Assembly (NCBI RefSeq): GCF_000014285.2
Contig: NC_008343.2
Span: 2,218,501-2,282,500 of the forward strand
Length of the DNA stretch: 64,000 nucleotides
DNA from: Granulibacter bethesdensis CGDNIH1
GTDB lineage: Bacteria; Pseudomonadota; Alphaproteobacteria; Acetobacterales; Acetobacteraceae
Direction of reading: 5' to 3'
The notes under the pieces were generated by a model. The model had not been told where the DNA came from. It saw nothing but the letters and a program-made list of their open reading frames with translations, and made no database searches. Shown in pieces: positions 46,746 to 54,768 of this stretch. The number at the start of each line of letters is the position of its first letter. Positions within the stretch are counted from its first letter, which is position 1. The position numbers and the translations under genes are program-made.

Positions 46746-47069
46746 TCAGCCTCCGGAAGCGGCGTCGGCAGACCCGCCATTCTTGCGGGTACCGTTATTC
46801 ACCCGCTCCCGCAGTTCTTTTCCGGCCTTGAAGAAAGGGACAACCTTTTCATCGACGGAAACGGTTTCTCCGGTGCGCGGGTTGCGCCCCACCCGGGCAT
46901 CCCGTCGCTTGATCGTAAAAGCGCCGAAACCACGCAGCTCCACCCTGGCACCACGGGCAAGAGCATTGGAAATCTCATCAAAAATCGTGGAGACGATGGT
47001 TTCCACATCGCGTTCCGTCAGATGCGGATTATCGGCCTTCAGACTCGCGATCAGTTCCGATTTGGTCAT
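46746..47069 (-). CDS. ihfB: Integration host factor subunit beta
   Basis: A 107-residue DNA-bending protein of the HU/IHF family. [10 protein letters not shown] at the N-terminus, the [11 protein letters not shown] beta-arm base near residue 46, and the GRNPRTGE tip with the intercalating proline near 64 are visible. The C-terminus after VNNG is a Gly/Ser/Asp-rich tail. It is 65 bp downstream of sppA's start side in the same strand order sppA-ihfB-lapA. Confidence 0.95.
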   Translation of the reverse strand: MTKSELIASLKADNPHLTERDVETIVSTIFDEISNALARGARVELRGFGAFTIKRRDARVGRNPRTGETVSVDEKVVPFFKAGKELRERVNNGTRKNGGSADAASGG

Positions 47070-47134
47070 GTCAGCTTTCCCCTGCCCGGTTGGAGATACC
47101 GAATCCCGCCAGCAGGTCCGGACCGATCACCGCA

Positions 47135-48085
47135 TTAAAGCCGAGGCTGCCAGAGCGCCCAAGCTCCGTCAATGCTAACACCTTGAGATAACTTGCTTTC
47201 TACAAAATTTTCCAGACTGCCCAGCCATCCGCCGAACCAGTGCTTACGCAGACCATCCGACTCATGAAGCGGCCTGACCGGCAGGTCCTCCGGAACATGG
47301 CGTTCTTTCGCCAGCCAGACCCGCGCGTCATGCTCACCACCGATCTGATCGACCAGCCCGAGCGCCAGCGCCTGCCGCCCGGTATAAGGGCGCCCATCTG
47401 CCAAGGCACGCACATGTTCCGGCGTCATATGCCGCCCCTGAGCAACCATGGTCACGAACTGGTCGTACATATCGTTGACGATCCCCTGAAGCATCTGCCT
47501 CCCTTCCGGGGAAAGCGGCGCGGTCAGGCTCGGCTGATCTTTCATCGGGCCGGAGACAATGGTGTTGGACCCGACCCCCAGTTTTCCAAGCAGGCCGGAC
47601 AGTTCGGCTGATTGCATCAGCACACCGATGGAGCCCGTCAACGTCGCCTGACGCGCGAAAATCCGTGCCGATGGCGCCGCGATCATATAACCGGCGGAGG
47701 CCGCAACACTCTCCATAGTCGTCACCAGCGGCTTGCGCGCTGCCAGCTGTGCCAGCGCATCATGCAGGGCCTCACCCCCCGCGACGGTGCCACCGGGACT
47801 GTTGATCTCCAGCAACACCGCCTTGACCGAAGAATCATCTGCCGCATGGCTGATCGCCTCCAGCAAGGGGCGGTCATAGGTGATGATACCGCTGATCCTG
47901 ATCCGGGTGAGATGCGGCCCCGATACCACCGCATGCGATACCCTCACCAGCGCCAGCGCCCCCAGCACCAGCAGGCCAATCGTCACGAGCCGCCATAGCA
48001 GCAAACGCCGCTTCAGATGATGGCGGTCTATCAGCCAGTCCTGATCGGGGGCAGCAGACGGGCGGGAAGCAAGGTCAGATGTCAT
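47135..48085 (-). CDS. sppA: Signal peptide peptidase SppA, short form
   Basis: A 316-residue membrane-anchored serine protease that degrades cleaved signal peptides. One helix spans about residues 32-50; the S49 domain includes INSPGGTVAGGE near 95, the nucleophile region VAASAGYMIAA near 125 and TGSIGVLMQ with the general-base region near 147. The ATG at 48085 avoids a long arginine-rich extension that would run through the rpsA terminator. Confidence 0.92.
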   Translation of the reverse strand: MTSDLASRPSAAPDQDWLIDRHHLKRRLLLWRLVTIGLLVLGALALVRVSHAVVSGPHLTRIRISGIITYDRPLLEAISHAADDSSVKAVLLEINSPGGTVAGGEALHDALAQLAARKPLVTTMESVAASAGYMIAAPSARIFARQATLTGSIGVLMQSAELSGLLGKLGVGSNTIVSGPMKDQPSLTAPLSPEGRQMLQGIVNDMYDQFVTMVAQGRHMTPEHVRALADGRPYTGRQALALGLVDQIGGEHDARVWLAKERHVPEDLPVRPLHESDGLRKHWFGGWLGSLENFVESKLSQGVSIDGAWALWQPRL

Positions 48086-48145
48086 AACCGCCAAAATGGC
48101 GAAATCATCGCGCCGGCAAAAGGGGAGTACAGCCGTTTTCAGAAC

Positions 48146-48175
48146 AAAAAAGCCGGAGGCGTAACCCCCGGCTTT
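48146..48175 (-). terminator. Rho-independent terminator of rpsA
   Basis: Read on the minus strand: AAAGCCGGGGG, loop TTACG, CCTCCGGCTTT, then more Ts. This is an eleven-base stem with one G-T wobble and a T-rich tail, 59 bases after the rpsA stop. Confidence 0.88.
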
Positions 48176-48233
48176 CAAGTTGCGTCCTGACCCGTTAAGG
48201 TCAGGACGATGTATCCATGATAGCCGAAGCCAA

Positions 48234-49949
48234 TCAGGCGTCGGTTTGCAGGTTCCGGCGACGGATCGCGGCACCCAGGATATCGCCCAGGGACGCACCG
48301 CTGTCGGAGGAGCCGAACTCGGCGATCGCCGCCTTGTCTTCCTCGACTTCCTTGCCCTTGATGGTGAGCTGGAGCTTGCGGGCGGCGCGGTCAACCGCGG
48401 TCACCTTCGCATCCACCTTCTCACCGACCGCGAAGCGGTCAGGGCGCTGGTCGGCCTTGTCACGGGACAGTTCCGCACGGCGGATGAAGCCGGACAGAAC
48501 GTCGCCCACCTTCACTTCGATGCCGTTGGCCTGCACAGCCGTCACCACGCAGGTAACGACATCACCGCGATGGACCGCATCCAGCTGACCGGCGGCGGGA
48601 TCTTCATGCATCTGCTTGATGCCGAGGGAGATACGCTCTTTCTCCACATCCACATCCAGCACGCGGGCGCGCACGACCTGACCCTTCTCGTAGGCGGCCA
48701 TAGCGGTTTCGCTCTGATCGTCCCAGGAGATGTCGGACATGTGAACCATGCCGTCGATATCGGCGGTGATGCCGATGAACAGACCGAATTCGGTGATGTT
48801 CCGGATCTCGCCTTCCAGCTCGGACCCGACCGGGTGCTGTTCCAGGAACTGCTCCCACGGGTTGCCCTGCACCTGCTTCAGGCCCAGGGAGATGCGGCGC
48901 TTGGAGCTGTCCACATCCAGCACGACCACGTCGACTTCCTGCGAGGTCGCGACGATCTTGCCCGGATGGACGTTCTTCTTCGTCCAGGACATTTCGCTGA
49001 CATGCACCAGGCCTTCGACGCCCGGTTCCAGTTCCACGAAGGCACCGTAATCGGTGATGTTGGTCACGCGTCCGCTGTATTTCGCGCCCGGCGGATACTT
49101 CGCCGCCACACCTTCCCACGGATCGGCCTCAAGCTGCTTCATGCCCAGGCTGATACGCTGCGTGTCGGAATTGAAGCGGATCACCTGCACCTTCACGGTC
49201 TGGCCGATCTGCAGGGCCTCGCTCGGGTGATTGATGCGCTTCCAGGCGATGTCCGTGACATGCAGGAGGCCATCGACGCCACCCAGATCCACGAACGCGC
49301 CGTAATCGGTAATATTCTTCACCACGCCATCCAGGATCATGCCTTCCTTCAGGCCCTGGATCAGCTCGCTGCGCTGCTCGGCGCGAGTCTCTTCCAGCAC
49401 CGCACGGCGGCTGACCACGATGTTACCGCGCGCGCGGTCCATCTTCAGGATCTGGAACGGCTGCGGGGTGCCCATCAGCGGACCGACATCACGCACAGGG
49501 CGGATATCGACCTGGCTGCCCGGCAGGAACGCGACCGCGCCGCCGAGATCAACGGTGAAGCCACCCTTCACGCGACCATAGATCGTGCCCTGAACGCGCT
49601 GGGCGCTTTCAAAAGCCTTTTCCAGAGTGGTCCATGCTTCCTCGCGGCGAGCCTTCTCGCGCGACAGGACGATGGAACCGTCACGGTCCTCGTAACGCTC
49701 GACATACAGCTCGACGACATCGCCGGGCTTCACGTCGGGCTTCTGACCCGGAGGGCCGAATTCTTTCAGGGCGACGCGGCCTTCAGACTTCAGGCCCACA
49801 TCGACGATCACGAATTCGGGGTCGATGCGCAGCACGCGGCCGCTGACGACGGAGCCATCAAAGCCGCTGTCACGGCCCAGGGTCTCGTCGAGCAGGGCGG
49901 CGAAATCCTCGTCACCCTGTTGTTGGATAGCAGTGGCGGAAGATGCCAT
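48234..49949 (-). CDS. rpsA: 30S ribosomal protein S1
   Basis: A 571-residue protein built of six S1 RNA-binding domains, visible as repeated ITDYGAFV or ITEFGLFI motifs followed by DGLLHVTDI-type segments. It helps mRNAs load on the small subunit. Length and domain count fit the alphaproteobacterial form. It is preceded by a 255-bp leader containing small hairpins and followed by a strong terminator. A 596-codon open frame lies antisense to it but is a composition artefact. Confidence 0.97.
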   Translation of the reverse strand: MASSATAIQQQGDEDFAALLDETLGRDSGFDGSVVSGRVLRIDPEFVIVDVGLKSEGRVALKEFGPPGQKPDVKPGDVVELYVERYEDRDGSIVLSREKARREEAWTTLEKAFESAQRVQGTIYGRVKGGFTVDLGGAVAFLPGSQVDIRPVRDVGPLMGTPQPFQILKMDRARGNIVVSRRAVLEETRAEQRSELIQGLKEGMILDGVVKNITDYGAFVDLGGVDGLLHVTDIAWKRINHPSEALQIGQTVKVQVIRFNSDTQRISLGMKQLEADPWEGVAAKYPPGAKYSGRVTNITDYGAFVELEPGVEGLVHVSEMSWTKKNVHPGKIVATSQEVDVVVLDVDSSKRRISLGLKQVQGNPWEQFLEQHPVGSELEGEIRNITEFGLFIGITADIDGMVHMSDISWDDQSETAMAAYEKGQVVRARVLDVDVEKERISLGIKQMHEDPAAGQLDAVHRGDVVTCVVTAVQANGIEVKVGDVLSGFIRRAELSRDKADQRPDRFAVGEKVDAKVTAVDRAARKLQLTIKGKEVEEDKAAIAEFGSSDSGASLGDILGAAIRRRNLQTDA

Positions 49950-50012
49950 GTGGGAAAACTATGTCCTTGAACTGACAGCCCGGAGGCTATCAAGGAAGGC
50001 GCTACACCGCCG

Positions 50013-50072
50013 GGCGCGGGTTACGCGCCGGGGATCACGGCTTGCCGGACCTTACATCACGCGATCATCGCG
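50013..50072 (-). promoter_or_regulatory. Two small hairpins in the rpsA leader
   Basis: GGCGCG/CGCGCC with a five-base loop (50013-50029) and CGCGA/TCGCG with a three-base loop (50060-50072) lie in the 255-bp gap between cmk and rpsA. S1 autoregulates its own mRNA in enterobacteria; a similar role here is only a guess. I see nothing else in the gap. Confidence 0.3.
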
Positions 50073-50204
50073 CGTCCCGGTTTCCGCGGCGGGACAGGTC
50101 GGGCCATGGCGGAAATCAGCCGGCAACAACGCCCACTGATGCCCGTAAGTCAAGGAAATTCCGCCTCCGCTGCCCCGCCTGCCATGCAGAGGAGACAGCC
50201 GGTT

Positions 50205-50834
50205 TTATCGCGGCCACTTCCGGCGGACGATCTGCTCCGCCCGTTGAAATGCCTGATCGGCGTCCAGATGGGTGGTGTCCAGCACCTCCGCATCCTCTGC
50301 CGGACGCAAGGGTGCAACATCGCGGGCCGCATCCCGTTCGTCCCTTGCCTGCATCTCGGCCCGCAGTGCCTGTTCTTCCACCGCTACGCCCCGGTTGCGC
50401 AACTCCAGCAGGCGACGTTGCAGGCGCGCTTCGGCGCTGGCGGTGACGAACAGCTTCACCGGCGCATCCGGGCACACGACCGTGCCGATATCGCGCCCGT
50501 CCAGCACCGCGCCTTCCCGTGCCGCGAAATCACGCTGGAAATCCAGCAGTGCGGCCCGTACAGCCGGATCGGCAGCAACCAGACTGGCGGCACGGTCTAC
50601 CTCCGGCACCCTCAGATCGCTGCGCTGCACTGTCTCCGGCACCAGAACCGATACCGCCCACGCCGCATCGGCAGGGCTGCCCGGATCACCGCCCGCATCC
50701 AGCACCAGCCGCCCCACCGCGCGATAGAGCAGACCTGTATCCAGATGCGGCAGCCCGAAAGCCGATGCCAGCCGACGCGCCAGCGTGCCCTTGCCTGCCG
50801 CAGCCGGACCATCGACCGCGATGATCAGGCGCAT
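50205..50834 (-). CDS. cmk: Cytidylate kinase
   Basis: A 209-residue nucleotide kinase that phosphorylates CMP and dCMP. The P-loop is [16 protein letters not shown] near residue 6, [15 protein letters not shown] near 27 is the CMP-binding region, and DGRDIGTVV near 97 is also standard. Its start overlaps the aroA end by 10 bp. aroA-cmk-rpsA is a widely conserved order. Confidence 0.95.
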   Translation of the reverse strand: MRLIIAVDGPAAAGKGTLARRLASAFGLPHLDTGLLYRAVGRLVLDAGGDPGSPADAAWAVSVLVPETVQRSDLRVPEVDRAASLVAADPAVRAALLDFQRDFAAREGAVLDGRDIGTVVCPDAPVKLFVTASAEARLQRRLLELRNRGVAVEEQALRAEMQARDERDAARDVAPLRPAEDAEVLDTTHLDADQAFQRAEQIVRRKWPR

Positions 50835-52189
50835 GAGAAATCCGCCCCCAGCCCGGTCATCAGCGTGGCGAAACCGGGGAAAGACGTGTCGATGAAGGCC
50901 GCGTCATCCGCCGTCACCGGCGCCTGCGTGGTCAGGCCCAGCACCAGCGCCGACATGGCCAGCCGATGATCCATATACGTGGTGACCAGGCCGCCCCCCG
51001 GCGGCGGACCGCCGCAGCCGATGACGATCAGATCATCGCCCTCAATCTCAACCTGCACGCCATTCACCGACAGCAGCGCCGCCGTCGCCGCCAGCCGGTC
51101 ACTCTCCTTGACCCGCAGCTCTGCCAGCCCGCGCATGCGTGTGGTGCCGGAGGCGACCGCTGCGGCAACCGAGAGAATGGGGAATTCGTCGATCATGCTC
51201 GGTGCACGCTCCGGCGGCACCTCCACACCATGCAGGGTGGAGGCCCGGACGGTGATATCGCCGACCGGCTCCCCCCCCTCGATCCGGCGATTGGCGATGG
51301 TCAGCGCAGCCCCCATCTCCACCAGCGTATCGAACAGCCCGGTGCGCAGCGGATTGAGGCCTACCCCGGCCAGAGTGATCTCCGACCCCGGCACCAGCAA
51401 GGCCGCCACCAGCGGAAAAGCCGCCGAGGATGGGTCGGCAGGCACCACGATATCGGCAGCCCGCAATTCCGGTTGCCCCTGCAGGCGAACGATGCGGCCT
51501 GCACCGTCCCCGGTCGGCTCCACCTGCACAGTCGCCCCGAAATGGCGCAGCATATTTTCGCTGTGATCACGGGTGGCATGCGGTTCTTCCACCACTGTCT
51601 CCCCCCGTGCATTCAGCCCGGCCAGCAGAATGGCCGACTTCACCTGGGCAGAGGCGACCGGCAGGCGATAATGCAGCGGCAGAGCCTCCCCCGTGCCACG
51701 CACCGCCATCGGCAACCTGCCGCCGGAGCGGGTGTGAAAACCGGCCCCGCAAGCCGCAAGCGGATCGGTCACCCGGCGCATGGGGCGTTTGCGCAGGCTG
51801 GCATCGCCCGTCATCACCGCAAACAGATCATGGCTGGCCAGCACGCCTGTCAGCAGTCGCGCCGCCGTGCCCGAATTGCCCATGTCCAGTACATCCGCAG
51901 GCTCGGTCAGGCCGCCAATGCCACGACCGGCGACGCGCCATGAACCGGGCGCATCCCGCACCACCTCGGCCCCCAACGCCCGCATGGCGGCGGCCGTGCG
52001 CAGCACGTCCTCCCCCTCCAGCAGGCCGGATATACGCGTCTCCCCGACCGCCAGCGCACCGATCATCAATGCGCGATGGCTGATGGATTTGTCCCCGGGA
52101 ACATGGACCGGATGATCAGCCCGCAACCCGGCGGCAGGACGGCGGCTGATGACGGGGCGAGAGGCCCCTTCGCTGTGATTTTCGCTCAT
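50825..52189 (-). CDS. aroA: 3-phosphoshikimate 1-carboxyvinyltransferase (EPSP synthase)
   Basis: A 454-residue enzyme of the shikimate pathway that joins PEP and shikimate-3-phosphate. [13 protein letters not shown] near residue 30 and [13 protein letters not shown] near 101 form the substrate sites. RDHSENML near 206 and [10 protein letters not shown] near 356 are also present. The overall pattern is of the alphaproteobacterial (class II-like) group, which in some members tolerates glyphosate; this cannot be judged here. Confidence 0.95.
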   Translation of the reverse strand: MSENHSEGASRPVISRRPAAGLRADHPVHVPGDKSISHRALMIGALAVGETRISGLLEGEDVLRTAAAMRALGAEVVRDAPGSWRVAGRGIGGLTEPADVLDMGNSGTAARLLTGVLASHDLFAVMTGDASLRKRPMRRVTDPLAACGAGFHTRSGGRLPMAVRGTGEALPLHYRLPVASAQVKSAILLAGLNARGETVVEEPHATRDHSENMLRHFGATVQVEPTGDGAGRIVRLQGQPELRAADIVVPADPSSAAFPLVAALLVPGSEITLAGVGLNPLRTGLFDTLVEMGAALTIANRRIEGGEPVGDITVRASTLHGVEVPPERAPSMIDEFPILSVAAAVASGTTRMRGLAELRVKESDRLAATAALLSVNGVQVEIEGDDLIVIGCGGPPPGGGLVTTYMDHRLAMSALVLGLTTQAPVTADDAAFIDTSFPGFATLMTGLGADFSCA

Positions 52190-52311
52190 CCCTGCGCGAT
52201 AGCATGACAGAACGGTTTGACAGAAGGGCGAAGCGGTGGCATGGGGCGCGCCCTGTCCTGCGCGTCAGCCGAATTTTTATCCCTCCCCACGATCACGAGG
52301 CCGCATTTCCC

Positions 52312-52632
52312 ATGGTAAAACCCGAACTTGGCACCAAGCGGGTCTGCGTTTCATGCGGAACCCGTTTCTACGATCTGCTGAAATCCCCCGCCATCTGCCC
52401 GAAATGCGGCGCTGAACAGCCGCTGGACCAGCCCCGCCCCCGCCGCGTGCCGGGTGTGCTGCTGGATGACAAACCCAAGAAGATCGGGGTTGTTGACGAT
52501 GCCGATACAGATGCCGTCGATGCCGACGACACTGACGAGGATGTGCTGGAGGATACCTCCGACCTCGAAGACGGCGACGATGACACCATCGAGGTGGAAG
52601 TCGAGACCGACGGCAACGATGACGAGCACTGA
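52312..52632 (+). CDS. TIGR02300-family FYDLN-type zinc-ribbon acidic protein
   Basis: A 106-residue protein. The N-terminal part has two Cys pairs, VSCGTRFYD and ICPKCG (family motif FYDLN; here FYDLL), fitting a zinc ribbon, followed by a long Asp/Glu-rich tail. This family is typical of alphaproteobacteria and has no known function. The ATG at 52312 gives the standard start MVKPELGTKRVC. It is divergent from aroA and followed by a strong terminator. Confidence 0.9.
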   Translation: MVKPELGTKRVCVSCGTRFYDLLKSPAICPKCGAEQPLDQPRPRRVPGVLLDDKPKKIGVVDDADTDAVDADDTDEDVLEDTSDLEDGDDDTIEVEVETDGNDDEH

Positions 52633-52662
52633 TCAGCGCCCGATCCGATAAATTCAACATGA

Positions 52663-52690
52663 AAAAAGGGGGCCTTCCGGCCCCCTTTTT
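52663..52690. terminator. Bidirectional Rho-independent terminator
   Basis: AAAAAGGGGGCC, loop TTCC, GGCCCCCTTTTT: a perfect twelve-base stem. It lies 30 bases after the FYDLN gene and 21 bases before the convergent SRPBCC stop, so it can end both transcripts. Confidence 0.93.
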
Positions 52691-52711
52691 GATAAGCCGA
52701 CTGTCAAAATA

Positions 52712-53230
52712 TCAGCCTTCAGCCTTTTGTTTCAGTGCAGTGAGGCCCGCATCATACACCCCGGTCACGGCTGTGATCGCATCCTCGTCTCCTTGTCCAG
52801 CGGGCGGCGTGCCGAGCGGCGACAGGCGGGTGAAAAATCCCTGCCACACGATTCGCGCCCCGGCCCCGACCGCCTCGACCGTGATGGTCGAACGGTAGTC
52901 GCCCGCAGGCACGATCTGCGTATTTTCCACATCCGGTGTGAATTTGTAGCTGTAGCTGCGGCCAGCCGCATCATAGGCCGTCAACGCTTCCGTAATTTTA
53001 GGGCCACCGAGATCCAGCACCCGGATCGAACCGGGAGTGTTACCCCGGTCGGCACTGCTGGACTTCACCAGCGGCAGCCAAGTGATATCCCCGAATTCCG
53101 AGATGATGGCCCACACCGCGTCTGGCGGAGCAGCAATATCGATCTTTTTCGTGAGCGTGAGTGGCTTTGGCCCGGTCTGACCCCCTTCCCCTGCAGGGGC
53201 GTAGACGGCAGATGGGAACAGTTCGTTCAT
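52712..53230 (-). CDS. SRPBCC (START-like/polyketide cyclase) family protein
   Basis: A 172-residue protein. IDIAAPPDAVWAIISEFGDI near residue 30 is the usual first strand and helix of the SRPBCC hydrophobic-pocket fold, and the C-terminal helix VTGVYDAGLTALKQKA closes it. Such proteins bind lipids or small hydrophobic ligands; no ligand can be named. The ATG at 53230 was chosen over an arginine-rich extension to 53299. Confidence 0.85.
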   Translation of the reverse strand: MNELFPSAVYAPAGEGGQTGPKPLTLTKKIDIAAPPDAVWAIISEFGDITWLPLVKSSSADRGNTPGSIRVLDLGGPKITEALTAYDAAGRSYSYKFTPDVENTQIVPAGDYRSTITVEAVGAGARIVWQGFFTRLSPLGTPPAGQGDEDAITAVTGVYDAGLTALKQKAEG

Positions 53231-53450
53231 TGACTCTGTCCTGTGTCTGGTTATCCCTCGCCGGAAGACACCGCTCCGGCGCGCTGCGTAGCAGGCCATT
53301 GATCGCCGTCGAAGACAATATCGCGCCGCTCCCTATCTTCCGAACCGGAGCGGTCTCTGTTTTTCTGCCATCAGGATGCCGTAATAGGGCGCATATGCGT
53401 TAAAAAATGGAATGGAAGCCACGGCTTCGCCAAAATGAGGAGAGGATATA

Positions 53451-53933
53451 ATGTCCCGCCAGCCGCTCTTGCTATCCCTGGCCCTGCTCGCTGCCACTGC
53501 GCTATGCGCTTGTACCGTCTCTCCACCGGAAGGACCGAGTATTGCCGCCCTGCCCGGCAAGGGGAAAACGCTGGAGCAGTTCCAGAATGACGATATGACA
53601 TGCCGCTATTACGCCTCTCAGCGGAACGGTTTTGTCTCCCCACAAAAAGGCGCCGCCAACAGTGCCGTCGGCACGGCCGCCATTGGCACGGCACTGGGAG
53701 CAGCGACCGGTGCCTTGATTGGCGTGGCCGCAGGCAATGCCGGTATGGGGGCTGCGATCGGCGCGGGCGCAGGCCTTGCAGGCGGTGGTCTGCTCGGCAG
53801 TTCGAATGCGCGGCAATCATCGGCCTCGCTACAGCAGAATTACGACATGAATTACGGGCAATGCATGATTGCCCGCGGGAATACTTTCCCGCCCCAGCCG
53901 AGGATGCAGATGGCACCCGCCTATACTTATTGA
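53451..53933 (+). CDS. Glycine-zipper outer-membrane lipoprotein
   Basis: A 160-residue secreted protein. The signal peptide ends LALLAATALCAC, giving a lipobox (ALCAC) with the modified Cys near residue 19 or 21. A Gly/Ala-rich glycine zipper (GTALGAATGALIGVAAGNAG) spans about residues 82-117, as in Rick_17kDa_Anti/YMGG-type lipoproteins, and the Tyr/Pro/Gln-rich tail follows. It probably sits in the outer membrane; the role is unknown. AGGAG lies 11 bases before the ATG. Confidence 0.82.
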   Translation: MSRQPLLLSLALLAATALCACTVSPPEGPSIAALPGKGKTLEQFQNDDMTCRYYASQRNGFVSPQKGAANSAVGTAAIGTALGAATGALIGVAAGNAGMGAAIGAGAGLAGGGLLGSSNARQSSASLQQNYDMNYGQCMIARGNTFPPQPRMQMAPAYTY

Positions 53934-53982
53934 ACAGGATCAGAGGGAATACAGGGGGCCATTCAGATCAGCCCCCTGACGA

Positions 53983-54768
53983 TCAGAACCAGAGACGCAG
54001 ACCAAACAGGAACCGCACGCTGTCCGCAGCCTGTCCCTGCTGCTGCTGGAATGTCCCGGTGCGCCCGAAGGCCCCCTGATACACCACCCCCAGATACGGG
54101 GCGAAGGTTCTGGCAAATTCGTATCGCAGCCTGATCCCGGTCTCCAGATTCGACACCCCGGCCCCCAGCCCCCGTGCGGGGTCGGATTGACCATACCAGT
54201 TCGTCTCCAGACGAGGCTGGAGGATCAGCCGATTGGTGAGCAGAAGGTCGTAGGAAGCCTCCACCCGCGCCGCGACTCGGCCATCTGTCCCCAGATAGGC
54301 GGTGGCCTCCAGATCGAAAAAATACAGGGTCAGTCCCTGCACCCCGAAAGCCGCCCATTGGCGCGTCGGCCCATTATCAAGGTCGATCCGCCATCCGGCC
54401 TGCCAGTCGAAATAGGTCGAGAACGGGCGATCATACAGCACCTCATGCCGTGCATCCTGAAAACCGCCGCCTTTACCGACCGTGCCTTCCGATTTCAGCC
54501 AGAGCTTGTTCTCATCCGTACCGAGCCAAGCCTCTCCCTCATAGGTAAAAACCTGATTCGTACCGGCCATACGATGTTCAGCCTGCTCCAGCAGGGCATG
54601 GAGATAAACCTGATCATCCATCGCCGGCATCGGGCCACCCGGCAGGTAGACGGGGCCGTCCTTGCCCGTAGCCTGCATTTCCATCCCCGCCCCGGCTGCC
54701 GTTCCACCGGTGAGCAGAATCAGTGACAGCAACAGCACTGCATGAGGGATACGCCTCAGGCCGTTCAT
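53983..54768 (-). CDS. copB: CopB/PcoB-family copper resistance outer-membrane protein
   Basis: A 261-residue secreted protein with a signal peptide (about residues 1-27). The CopB domain includes TYEGEAWLGTDENKLWLKSE near residue 75, LYDRPFSTYFDWQAGWR near 110 and a C-terminal beta-barrel ending in RFLFGLRLWF, the aromatic terminus of outer-membrane proteins. The Met-rich N-terminus seen in many CopBs is short here. It is coupled by ATGA to copA. Confidence 0.92.
   Translation of the reverse strand: MNGLRRIPHAVLLLSLILLTGGTAAGAGMEMQATGKDGPVYLPGGPMPAMDDQVYLHALLEQAEHRMAGTNQVFTYEGEAWLGTDENKLWLKSEGTVGKGGGFQDARHEVLYDRPFSTYFDWQAGWRIDLDNGPTRQWAAFGVQGLTLYFFDLEATAYLGTDGRVAARVEASYDLLLTNRLILQPRLETNWYGQSDPARGLGAGVSNLETGIRLRYEFARTFAPYLGVVYQGAFGRTGTFQQQQGQAADSVRFLFGLRLWF

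Noticed and set aside
48180-49970. 596-codon open frame on the plus strand antisense to rpsA
   Set aside because: It mirrors the GC-biased third positions of rpsA, has no recognisable domain, and rpsA is certain. Such antisense frames are common in GC-rich genes.
52217-52245. TTGACA with a hexamer 17 bases later before the FYDLN gene
   Set aside because: The -35 is perfect but the -10 would be CATGGG, so promoter function is not supported.
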